NCBI GenBank assembly: GCA_963825445.1
Contig: CAWGTM010000012.1
Coordinates: forward strand, 62,001 to 126,000
Origin: Actinophytocola sp963825445
Lineage (GTDB): Bacteria; Actinomycetota; Actinomycetes; Mycobacteriales; Pseudonocardiaceae
Length of the DNA stretch: 64,000 bases
Reading direction: 5' to 3'
Shown here in pieces: positions 42,742 through 51,021 of this stretch. Made by a program: the position numbers and the translations under genes. Within the stretch, counting starts at the first letter, position 1; every line of letters starts with the position of its first letter. Below the pieces are notes generated by a model. The model did not search any database, was not told the DNA's origin, and saw nothing but the letters and a program-made list of their open reading frames with translations.

Positions 42742-43983
42742 TTACACCGGCGAGGTGGGCCGGTTCGGAGTGAGCTCGATCTGCCGCTTCAGCATGCGCC
42801 CGCCATCAGCGGTCAGCCGCAGGTAGTAGTCGGCCGAGCAGGGCGTGCCGTCCTCGTCGAGCGCCCACAGACCCGAGCCGCTCGGCACGAAGCCGCCGTT
42901 CTCCGCGGTCTTCGCGATCTGGTTGCCCTCGTTGTACTCGTCGAACATGGAGATGTAGATCCCCTGCGCCCCGACGCGCACCATGTTGTAGAACTGCCGC
43001 CACATGAAGTCGCCGTGGCGCCGCTGCCGTTCGGCCAGATCGCCCGGCAGCACACAGGGTTGGTAGTCGATCCCCAGCCGGTCGCACTCCGCCTGGTCCG
43101 GCGCGTTGGCCACGGTGTAGAAGTTGTCGGAGTCGGCAGGCGAGGAGATCCGGCCGACCATCCACGGCGAGAGCATGTGGAAGGACCGGTACACGTCACC
43201 GAAGCCGGGCCGCGAGTCGCCGTCTCCGTTGCGCCACCAGGTGGGCACGCCGCCCATGAGGTAGACGTTCTGGCCCTTGAACCAGTTGATGACGTCCTGG
43301 CAGGCACCCGCGCTGAACGGCCGGCCGCCGTCGTTGAAGCCGAAGCCCCAGATGCCGACCACGGGTTTGCCGTTCTGCCGGGCATACGCGGGCGAGGACG
43401 TGTACGCGCGCATCTTGTTCGACCAGTCCGCCTTGATCTCGGACTGCATGTTCGTCCAGTTGGTGACGTCGTACATGATGTAGAACTTGCGGCCGTACCG
43501 TTCGGCGGCCGTGCGCACCTTGGCGGTGACCGCGTCGCGGATGGCGCCCTCGCCGCTCACCGGGTTGAACCGTTGCAGCGCGGCGGTGTCGCAGCCGTAC
43601 TGCCGCATCCACCGGAAGTGCGTGTCGATCGTCTGCTGGTCGTGGTTGGAGAACAGCCTGGCCTGCTGGCCGTTGTTGAGGTTCGGGTAGGCCGAGTGGT
43701 AGGTGGACGTGTACTCGCGCACGTCCGGCCACGCCTTGATCGCGTTGTTGCTCGGCGACGGCGGCTGACCCCAGTTGTCGCTCCAGTGCCACCAGCCGTT
43801 GATCGGCGAGTTGTCGCCGATGCAGGCGAACCAGCCCTGGTAGCCGACCGTGATCTTGCCGACCACGTCGCCCGGCGGGCTCGCCATGGGCCGGGGTGTC
43901 GCGGATGCGTTGGCGGGTAGGGAAACGGCGGCGGCTCCCGCCGCGGCCAGACCAACGAAGGAACGCCGTGAGATTTCCATCAT
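42742..43983 (-). CDS. Tat-exported glycoside hydrolase, GH71/99-like
   Basis: 413 residues. Twin-arginine signal SRRSFVGLAAAGAAAVSLPANA. Mature protein starts VVGKITVGYQGWFACIGD with GWWHWSDNWG, and ends its barrel with GIYISMFDEYNEGNQIAKT, the hallmark of GH71/GH99-type enzymes (alpha-1,3-glucanases, endo-alpha-mannosidases, related xylosidase/arabinosidases). Encoded 40 nt after the GntR-LacI regulator and divergent from a sugar ABC importer, so it likely releases the oligosaccharide that the importer takes up. Start could be either of two adjacent ATGs; an inverted repeat covers the first. Confidence 0.82.
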   Translation of the reverse strand: MMEISRRSFVGLAAAGAAAVSLPANASATPRPMASPPGDVVGKITVGYQGWFACIGDNSPINGWWHWSDNWGQPPSPSNNAIKAWPDVREYTSTYHSAYPNLNNGQQARLFSNHDQQTIDTHFRWMRQYGCDTAALQRFNPVSGEGAIRDAVTAKVRTAAERYGRKFYIMYDVTNWTNMQSEIKADWSNKMRAYTSSPAYARQNGKPVVGIWGFGFNDGGRPFSAGACQDVINWFKGQNVYLMGGVPTWWRNGDGDSRPGFGDVYRSFHMLSPWMVGRISSPADSDNFYTVANAPDQAECDRLGIDYQPCVLPGDLAERQRRHGDFMWRQFYNMVRVGAQGIYISMFDEYNEGNQIAKTAENGGFVPSGSGLWALDEDGTPCSADYYLRLTADGGRMLKRQIELTPNRPTSPV

Positions 43984-44000
43984 CTACTCCCGTAGTAGAT
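43982..44000. promoter_or_regulatory. Perfect inverted repeat over the GH71/99 start codon
   Basis: ATCTACT-CCCGT-AGTAGAT, 7-bp perfect arms, 5-nt loop, overlapping the first two bases of the ATG. In the mRNA it would form a hairpin hiding the start, or it may be an operator. Its base composition is unlike the GC-rich surroundings. Confidence 0.5.
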
Positions 44001-44023
44001 CATGTTGCAGGGGTGAAATCCGG

Positions 44024-45129
44024 CTATACGGGCTCTCTGGGAGCCCCGACCACCCGCAGGTGCGCGGCGGCCGACTGTCGTGTTCGGACGGTGATGGGCA
44101 GCACCACCTGTTCGGGGCCCTCGCCCGAACCCGTGATGCGGTCGTGCAGCAGGCGCATGGCCCGCTCCCCCATGTCGCGCGACGGCAGGACAACCGCCGC
44201 CGCGGTCAACGGGAGCACGTCGAAGGGGCCGGCGTCGTCCATGCCGGCCAGATCCACCTCGCCCGGGATCTCTACCCGAGCGCGATCAGGTCCTGGGCCG
44301 CCGTCGGCGAGTACATAACCGTTGGCGCACAGGAAAATCGTCGGGGGCTGCGGGCCCGCGAGCAGCTCGGACAATGCCGCCAGCCGTTCGGTCTCCGGCT
44401 GGCGTTGCGGTAGTGCCGCAACACGGTCAGGTCGGGCCGCACCGGAGATCCCGTGCTGCCGCAACGAATGCAGGTGCCCGGCGAGCCGGTCGCGCACGCT
44501 GGTCACGTCGACCTCGTCCCACAGCGTCGCGATCACCCGGTGTCCGGCGGCGATCAGCTCGTCGGTCAGCCGCTCTGCCCGCGCGCGAAGTTGTCGGCGA
44601 CCACGGCGTCGGTCGCCAGGTCGGGCCGGTAGCGGTCGACCATCACCAGCGGCACGCCACGTTGCCGCACCTCGGCGTACGCGCCGGTAGATGTCGCCAC
44701 CCTCGGCCGGGTAGATGATGATCCCGTCGACGCCCTGGTCGAGCGCCTGCCGCAGCGCCTGCTCCTCGCGTTCGGGGTCGCCCTCGCAGTGCCGCAGGAA
44801 CAGCCGGTGGCCGAACTCCGCGCACGCCGCCTCGACCCCGGCGAGCAGCTGCGACACGTGCGGGCCGTGGTGCTGCAGGATGCAGGCGATCGTGCCGGTC
44901 GGCCGGCGTGTCGGATTCCGTCGGCCACGAACGTGCCCTGCCCGCGCCGGCGCACCAGATGGCCCTCGGCGGCGAGGTCGTTCAGCGCGCGGACCGCCGT
45001 GGCGTGGCTGACGTCGAAGCGCTCGCAGATCTCGCGCTGGGTGATGAACGGCCGGCCCGGCGAGTAGCGGCCGGCCGCGATGTCGGCCAGCAGCGCCTGC
45101 TTGACCTGCTGGTAGAGCGGTGCGGCCAT
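44024..45129 (-). pseudogene. GntR-LacI hybrid (AraR-type) repressor, reading frame broken at several points
   Basis: N-terminus is a clean GntR winged helix (MAAPLYQQVKQALLADIAAG, ICERFDVSHATAVRALNDL, VRRRGQGTFVADG) followed by a LacI-type periplasmic-binding effector domain: VSQLLAGVEAACAEFGHRLF, DQGVDGIIIYP, VPLVMVDRY, ATDAVVADNFARG, ERLTDELIAAGHRVIATLWD, EIPGEVDLAGMDD. These follow in correct order but in alternating frames, with shifts near 44915, 44683, 44583 and two near 44295. Several are explained by one missing G in a G-run or one extra C. The protein sequence is otherwise well conserved, so sequencing indels are likelier than decay. Autoregulation through the two palindromes upstream is expected. 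Confidence 0.75.
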
Positions 45130-45136
45130 GCGCAGC

Positions 45137-45156
45137 AACTTTAACATGTCAAAGTT
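45137..45156. promoter_or_regulatory. Operator 1 of the sugar locus
   Basis: AACTTTAACATGTCAAAGTT, a 20-bp palindrome with one mismatch pair, 8 bp before the regulator start. AT-rich in a GC-rich genome and matching operator 2, so a binding site of the GntR-LacI regulator is very likely. Confidence 0.75.
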
Positions 45157-45165
45157 GATACGGCG

Positions 45166-45179
45166 TTTAACATGTTAAA
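45166..45179. promoter_or_regulatory. Operator 2 of the sugar locus
   Basis: TTTAACATGTTAAA, a perfect 14-bp palindrome sharing the core TTTAACATGT-AAA with operator 1; the two centres are about 26 bp apart. It lies 44 nt before the solute-binding protein gene, between the divergent promoters. Confidence 0.75.
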
Positions 45180-45222
45180 GTCGGCCCACTTTTCGTCTCC
45201 GACACTCGAGGTTGGAGGACAC

Positions 45223-46613
45223 GTGCGCTCCACGTCGTCGTCACCACAGGACTTCTCACCACGCTCGTCGCCACCGCCCTGCTCGCCACCGCGTGCGGTG
45301 GCGACGACGACGCCGGCGGTCGCGAACACCCTGGAGATGTGGACCTTCAAACAGGCCCACGTCGAACCGCTCGAGCAGCGGCGGCCGGACTTCAAGGAGG
45401 AGACCGGGATCACGGTCAAGGTCACGCGCTTACACCCCGGACGACGTCTTCAAGAGCAAGCTCCAGACCGCCGCGCAGAGCCGTGATCTGGCCGACGTGT
45501 TCGAGGTGCACGCGGCCGGCGAGGACTTCGTGCTCGGCGGCTCCGGCATCCTCGCCGACTTCAGCGCCAGCGTGGACGAGGCGTGGCGCGGCCAGTTCAT
45601 CGAGGGCGTCGCCGACGCCGGCAAGGTCGACGAGGCCCGCTACCAGCGCTCGACCAAGCCGGAGGCGCCCGACGCGGGCATCGAGACGGGCCAACTGTTC
45701 AGCGTGCCGTTCACCATCGGCACGTTCGGCGTCGTCTACGCCAACAAGAGCAAGCTCGAGGCGGCCGGCCTCGACCCGGCGCAGACCCCGACGACCTGGG
45801 CGCGAGTTCATCGCCTGGCTCAAGGCGGTGCACCGCGAGCGACCCGGCGACAGGGCGGCCTGACGGTCGGGCTGAAGGCGCCGACCACCGGCTTCAACTG
45901 GATGCTGCAGCCGCTCGCCTACGCCTACCTCGGCAAGGAGGGCTACCAGGCGCTGTTCGGCAACGACCCGAGCAAGGCGTGGGGCAGCCCGAACGGGCAG
46001 AAGGTGCTGGAGCTGTACGACCAGCTCACTCCGTACTGGACGCCCGGCACGCAGACGCTGGGCATCGACGACGCGGACCGCGCGTTCGCGCAGGGCAAGT
46101 CGGCGTTCGTGCTCGGCGGCACGTTCACGCTCGCCGCGATCCAGCAGGGCGGCATGGACCCGAGCGAGGTCGTCTACTTCGGCGTCCCGGCGGCCGAGGG
46201 CGGCGCGGAGTCGAGCTCGGCCTCGCGCCGCTGGCGCTGACCGGGCTGTCGATGTCCGCGCAGACCGAGAAGACCGACGCGGCGCGTCCAGTGGCTGGAG
46301 TACCTGACCACGCCGAAGCAGGCCGGCGCGTTCGCCCAGGCGTCGCTCGACCTGCCGGGCACCGACCTCGGCGACGAGGCCGACGAGCTGCTCGGCCCGG
46401 ACCTGGCGGCGATGACAGACGATCTTCGGCAGCGCCGGCCGCCGGGCGCCTACGACCCGGCGGACGTGACGTTCTTCGCCCGGCCTATGTGGACACCACA
46501 GCCGGTGAGGCGCTGATCCGGATGTCCCCGCTGAAGCGAGAGCGACCGGCGCGGCCACCAACCGCGAGCTCGGCACGATCGTGGCCACCTCGTGGCAGGG
46601 TGACTTTGGTTGA
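45223..46613 (+). pseudogene. Sugar ABC transporter solute-binding lipoprotein, frame-disrupted
   Basis: GTG start with TTGGAGGAC. Read across frames it encodes a lipoprotein signal (GLLTTLVATALLATACGGDDD, lipobox ATAC), then a family-1 solute-binding protein: NTLEMWTFKQAHVEPLEQ, TPDDVFKSKLQTAAQS, LADVFEVHAAG, SVPFTIGTFGVVYANKSKLEAAG, EFIAWLKAVHRERPGD, FVLGGTFTLAAIQQGGMDPS, VELGLAPLALTGLSMSAQTE, VQWLEYLTTPKQAGAFAQAS and ATNRELGTIVATSWQGDFG before a stop at 46611. At least nine frame changes are needed (for example one extra T near 45428, one extra C near 45797, one lost G near 46541). Captures an oligosaccharide outside the membrane for the two permeases that follow. Confidence 0.78.
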
Positions 46614-47543
46614 ACCGCCGCCGCGCCGCACCCGGCGGCGCTACCGGCTGCGTGAGTCGCTGACCGGCTACGCCTTCATCCTCCCGGCGACCGTGCTGTT
46701 CGCGGTGCATGGGCGTCTACACGGTCGGCTACGGGCTGCTGCTGAGCTTCGCCCGGTGGAACGGCTTCACGCCCGAATGGATCTGGGTCGGGTTCGACAA
46801 CTACCTCGACCTGCTCTACCGCGACCCCGCGCTCGCGCCGCTCGTCCACGACGCCGGCGCTCAACACCGTGCTCGTGATGATCGGCGTGCCGGTGCTGGC
46901 GGTGGTGGTCGGGCTGCCGATCGCGTTGGCGCTCAACCGGATCCGGGTGCTGCGCTCGACGCTGCGGACGGTGTTCTTCCTGCCGTTCGTCACCACGGGC
47001 ATCGCCGTGTTCTACGCGTGGACCTACGTGCTGCAGCCGCAGGGCTCGCTCAACGCCGTGCTCGGCGCTGCTCGGGCTCGGTTCGCTGCAGCAGCCGCAG
47101 GGCTTCCTCGGCAACCCGTCGACCGCGCTGCCCACGCTGATCGCCGTGATGGCGTGGTCGTCCATCCCATCGCGATCCTGCTGTACCTGGCGGCGTTGCA
47201 GTCGCTCGACCCGGCGATCCTCGACGCGGCCAAAGTGGACGGTGCGGGCGGCACTGCGGACCGTCACGATCGGTGATCTGGCCGTTGCTGCGCGCCGACC
47301 ACGGCCGCCGTGGTGCTGCTGAACGTCCGGGACGCGTTGCAGGGCTTCCAGATCTTCCTGATCATGACGAACGGCGGGCCCGGCGGCACCACGAACGTGC
47401 TGGGGCTCCAGGCGTACAAGTGGGCGTTCTTCTCCGACCTGCGCCCGACGCTGGGGCTCGCGAGTGCCTGGGCTGGCTGCTGTTCGTGCTGGCCGTGGTG
47501 TTGGCCGCCGGTGAACCTGCGGATGCTGCGGAGCCGCACATGA
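46600..47543 (+). pseudogene. Sugar ABC transporter permease 1, frame-disrupted
   Basis: MalF/UgpA-type permease. Pieces in order: RRYRLRESLTGYAFILPATV, MGVYTVGYGLLLSFARWNGF, NYLDLLYRDPALAPLVHDA, ALNTVLVMIGVPVLAVVVGL, LRTVFFLPFVTTGIAVFYAW, PTLIAVMAWSSIPIAILLYL, ALQSLDPAILDAAKVDGAG (EAA loop), DALQGFQIFLIMTNGGPGGT, LGWLLFVLAVVLA and a stop overlapping the next ATG. About seven single-base shifts separate the pieces (near 46709, 46858, 47068, 47250, 47300, 47465 and 47513). GTG start inside the 3' end of the binding-protein gene. Confidence 0.75.
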
Positions 47544-48354
47544 AGGCCCGCGTCGGCACATATGTCCTGCTGGGCCTGTACGCGGTGGTCAGCCTCTACC
47601 CGTTCGCGTGGATGGTGTCCGGCGCGTTCAAGACGAACCGCGATGTGTTCGCCGATGCCGGCCTCGTCCCGGACTCCCCCACGCTCGACACGTTCGGCCG
47701 CACGTGGACCGAACTCGACTTCCCGTCGTACTTCCTCAACAGCCTCATCGTCACGGGCGCCACGGTGCTCGGCGTGCTGGTGGTGTACTCGCTGGCCGCG
47801 TACGCGTTCGGGGTGCTGCACTTCCCCGGCCGCAAGGTGATCTACGGCGGGTTCATCTCGCTGCTGTTCGTGCCGGGTATCACCGTGCTGCTGCCGGTGG
47901 TGATCCTGCAGCAGGAGCTGGGCATCCTCGGCACACATCTGGGGATCGTGCTGCCGTTCGTGAACGGCACGGCGCCGCTGTCGATCCTGTTGCTCACCAA
48001 CGCGTTCCGGTCGGTGCCGGCCGAGCTTCGGGAGTCGGCCCGCTGCGACGGCGCCGGTGAGCTGCGCACGTTCCTGTCCATCTACCTGCCGGTGTCGCAA
48101 GCCCGCGCTGATCACCATCGCGCTGCTGACGGCCGTGCCGACGTGGAACGAGTACGTGCTGTCGCGGGTGTCGCTGAACGACCCTTCGACGTACACGCTG
48201 CCACTCGGTCTGCAGAGCCTGACGGCCATGACGTCGCCGCGAGTACAACGTGATCATGGCCGCCTCGCTGATCATCGTGCTGCCGGTGATCGTGTTGTTC
48301 GTGTTCCTGCAGCGGTACTTCGTCAACGGCCTGGTCGGCGCGGTGAAAGGCTGA
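47540..48354 (+). pseudogene. Sugar ABC transporter permease 2, frame-disrupted near the 3' end
   Basis: MalG-type permease, ATG overlapping the permease 1 stop (ATGA). Uninterrupted for its first 187 codons (YVLLGLYAVVSLYPFAWMVS, GAFKTNRDVFADAGL, NSLIVTGATVLGVLVVYSLA, AELRESARCDGAGELRTFLS EAA loop). An extra C near 48100 and a shift near 48238 then displace KPALITIALLTAVPTWNEYV and EYNVIMAASLIIVLPVIVLF; the natural end FVNGLVGAVKG and stop are intact. No ATPase gene is present; a shared MsiK-type ATPase, usual in actinomycetes, is assumed. Confidence 0.78.
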
Positions 48355-48362
48355 GGAGCACA

Positions 48363-49163
48363 GTGAAGGTCCTGGTCACAGGGGCGAACGGCACGCTGGG
48401 CACGGAGATCGTCGCGTTCCTGGGCGCGGCGGGACACGACGTGCGGGCACACGATCGCGAGCACGGCGATCTCCGTGACCGGGCCGTGGTGGACACCGCG
48501 CTCGCCGGGATGGACGCGGTGGTGCACGCGGCGGCCATTCCCGAACCGATCAGCCACCCGCCGCACGAAACTTTCGGCAACAACGTGGAGTCGACGTTCC
48601 ACGTGCTGGACCTGGCCGGCCGGGCGGGGATCCGGCGCGTGGTCAGCATCTCCAGCGCGTCGGCGTTCGGCTTCGCGTGGTCGGCCCGCGGTGTCTCGCC
48701 GCTGTCGGTGCCGGTGACCGACGCGCATCCGTACGTGGGCGACGACGTCTACGGTCTGTCCAAGCAGGTCGGCGAGCTGGTCGCGGCCACCGCGAGCCGG
48801 GCGTGGGACCTGACGGTGGTGAGCCTGCGGTTCCCGTTCGTCGGCTCGGGCGAGCGGCTGACCAGGCATCTCGGCCCGATCCACGCCGACCCGGGCGCCG
48901 ACCGCGGCGGGCTGTGGGCGTGGCTGCACACGACCGACGCCGCCCGCGCCGTCGCCGCCGCGCTGACCGCCGACCTGGTGGGCGCACCGGTGATCACAGT
49001 GGCCGCGCCGGACACGACGGCATTGGTCCCCACGGCCGAACTGATCGCCCGCTATCACCCGGATACAGTGGTGGAGCGGGAGCCGGCCGGCTTCGAGACC
49101 GTGTTCGACGTCGGCCGGGGCTACGACCTGCTCGGTTTCCGACCCGAACACGGCTGGCGGTGA
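48363..49163 (+). CDS. NAD-dependent epimerase/dehydratase (SDR)
   Basis: 266 residues, extended SDR fold: VLVTGANGTLGTEIVAFLG (NAD), active-site serine region SISSASAFG, and catalytic DDVYGLSKQVGEL (Y-x-x-x-K). Related to uronate dehydrogenases and sugar epimerases. GTG start with GAGGAG, 8 nt after the permease. Likely acts on the imported sugar together with ThuA and the Gfo/Idh/MocA enzyme. Frame is fully intact, in contrast to the genes just upstream. Confidence 0.88.
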   Translation: MKVLVTGANGTLGTEIVAFLGAAGHDVRAHDREHGDLRDRAVVDTALAGMDAVVHAAAIPEPISHPPHETFGNNVESTFHVLDLAGRAGIRRVVSISSASAFGFAWSARGVSPLSVPVTDAHPYVGDDVYGLSKQVGELVAATASRAWDLTVVSLRFPFVGSGERLTRHLGPIHADPGADRGGLWAWLHTTDAARAVAAALTADLVGAPVITVAAPDTTALVPTAELIARYHPDTVVEREPAGFETVFDVGRGYDLLGFRPEHGWR

Positions 49164-49795
49164 CGGCGTTGCGTGCACTTCTGGTTCGCGGCGGATGGGA
49201 GGGCCACGATCCGGTGGCCACCACCGACCGGTACGCGGACGTACTGTCCTCCCGGGGCTACGAGGTGGCGAGATCGTCCACTCTGGACGCGTATCTCGAC
49301 GACCTGTCGGGCGTGGACCTGATCGTCCAGTGCTGGACCATGGGCACCATCACGGTCGAACAACTGGCCGGCCTCTCGACCGCCGTCCGCGCGGGCACGG
49401 GTTTCGCCGGCTGGCACGGCGGGGTGGTCGACGCGTTCCGCGATCAGCCGCGCTACCACCTGCTGACCGGCGGGCAGTTCATCCACCACCACAAGGAGTT
49501 CGTCCGCTACGAGGTGCGCCCGACGGGCTGGCTGGCCGACCTGGGCCCGTTCGAGATCGAGACGGAGCAGTACTACGTGCACGCCGACCCGAGCAACGAG
49601 GTACTGGCGGCAACGACGTTCGTCGAGGATCCGGACCTGCCGGGCGTGGGCACGCCGACCATGCCGGTGACGTGGACGCGACGGCACGGCACCGGCCGGG
49701 TGTTCGTGACGACGATCGGCCACCGCATGGCCGACCTGGAGGTCCCGGCGGTCCACGAGATGATCACGAGAGGTCTGGTGTGGGCGACGCGCTGA
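49160..49795 (+). CDS. ThuA-like protein
   Basis: 211 residues, glutamine-amidotransferase-like ThuA fold: LVRGGWEGHDP, DLIVQCWTMGTITVEQLAG, GFAGWHGGVVDAFRDQPRYH, and MPVTWTRRHGTGRVFVTTIGH. In Rhizobiaceae ThuA and ThuB (a Gfo/Idh/MocA enzyme) act on trehalose and related disaccharides through 3-keto sugars. GTG overlaps the epimerase stop (GTGA) and the next gene starts within its 3' end, so the three are coupled. Confidence 0.88.
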   Translation: MTALRALLVRGGWEGHDPVATTDRYADVLSSRGYEVARSSTLDAYLDDLSGVDLIVQCWTMGTITVEQLAGLSTAVRAGTGFAGWHGGVVDAFRDQPRYHLLTGGQFIHHHKEFVRYEVRPTGWLADLGPFEIETEQYYVHADPSNEVLAATTFVEDPDLPGVGTPTMPVTWTRRHGTGRVFVTTIGHRMADLEVPAVHEMITRGLVWATR

Positions 49796-50833
49796 GAGTG
49801 GGGATCGTCGGACTGGGCACCATCAGCCGGCAGTACCTGGACACCCTCCCCCGACTGCCGGGCGTGCAAGTGGTGGCGGTCGCGGACCAGAACCCCGCGC
49901 TGTCGGTGGAGGGCATCCGGGTACTGACCCCGGCGGCGCTGTACGCGGCGGACGAGGTGGACCTGGTGCTGAACCTGACCATCCCGGCCGCCCACGCCCC
50001 GGTGGCGCTGGCCGCGATAGCCGCGGGCAAACACGTGTACGGCGAGAAGCCGCTGGCACTGTCCACAGTGGAGGCCTCGTCGGTGCTGGAGGCCGCCGCG
50101 GCAGCGGGCGTCCGAGTGGGCTGCGCTCCGGACACGGTGCTGGGCACGGGCGTCCAGACCGCGCGCCAGGTCATCGACTCCGGTTCGCTGGGCACCCCGG
50201 TGGCGGCGACGGCGTTCATGGTGACACCGGGCCACGAACGCTGGCACCCGGCGCCCGAGTTCTACTACCAACCGGGCGGCGGCCCCCTGCTGGACATGGG
50301 CCCGTACTACCTGTCAGCACTGGCAACGCTGCTGGGCCCGATCCGACGGGTGACGGGCATGACCTCGACCCCACGGTCCACCCGCACGACCTACGCAGGG
50401 CACTACGTTCCCGGTGGAGGTGGCGACGCACGTGACGGGCACGCTGGAACACGAGAGCGGTGCGATCTCGACGCTGATGATGAGCTTCGACATCTGGGCG
50501 GCCACCCTGCCACGCATAGAGGTGTACGGCACGGAGGGCTCGGTTTCGGTCCCGGACCCGAACGACTTCGACGGCCCGGTGCGGTTGTATCGCCCGGACG
50601 CTCCACAGTGGACTCAGGTCCCGGAGACCGCGGGCTATCGAGGCGCCGGTCGAGGCTGCGGAGTGGCAGACCTGGCCGCCGCGTTGGCGTCAGACACCCC
50701 GCATCGTGCGAGCGGTGAACTGGCTTACCACGTCCTGGACGTCATGGAATCCCTGCTGGAAGCGGCCTCCCAGGGCTCAACGGTCACGGTGACCAGCACC
50801 TGCGACCGCCCACCCCCGGTCCCACTCACCTAG
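49780..50833 (+). pseudogene. Gfo/Idh/MocA-family oxidoreductase with one frameshift
   Basis: NAD(P)-dependent sugar oxidoreductase: N-terminal VGIVGLGTISRQYLDTL, the family signature GKHVYGEKPLALSTVEA, and PEFYYQPGGGPLLDMGPYYL with the catalytic Asp. Near 50410 one extra base shifts the frame: the upstream part runs out in a non-family tail while VEVATHVTGTLEHESGAIST to the natural C-terminus continues in the next frame. Removing one T (CACTACG to CACACG) gives AGHTFPVEVATHV, a normal sequence. Start GTG (MGDALRVGIVG). ThuB-like partner of ThuA by context. Confidence 0.82.
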
Positions 50834-50842
50834 TACGAAACC

Positions 50843-50975
50843 CGAGTCGTACCGTCTCGACGCCGAGTCGTACCCAATGGACACCGAGTCGTACCGTGCG
50901 ACAGCGAACTCGCCGGCCGGACGGTACGGCTCGGTGTCGAGAACGTACGACTCGCTGTCCGCAACGTACGACTCG
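50843..50975. repeat. Six-copy CGAGTCGTAC repeat, 21-nt period, three direct then three inverted
   Basis: CGAGTCGTAC occurs at 50843, 50864 and 50885, exactly 21 nt apart. After a 29-nt centre the reverse complement occurs at 50924 (one mismatch, GTACGGCTCG), 50945 and 50966, again exactly 21 nt apart. The 11-nt spacers are partly conserved (a CGACAC/GGACA core). The array fills the gap between two convergent genes. It could fold as one long imperfect hairpin or act as a helically phased protein-binding array. No coding potential. Confidence 0.85.
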
Positions 50976-51021
50976 CGGGGGCGCCGGCCCTCCCGTGCCG
51001 ACGCCCCCGAAGGTCGGGGCG

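Noticed and set aside
45137..45179. CRISPR-like or terminator interpretation of the TTTAACATGTTAAA repeats
   Set aside because: Only two copies, palindromic, placed between divergent promoters; operators explain them better.
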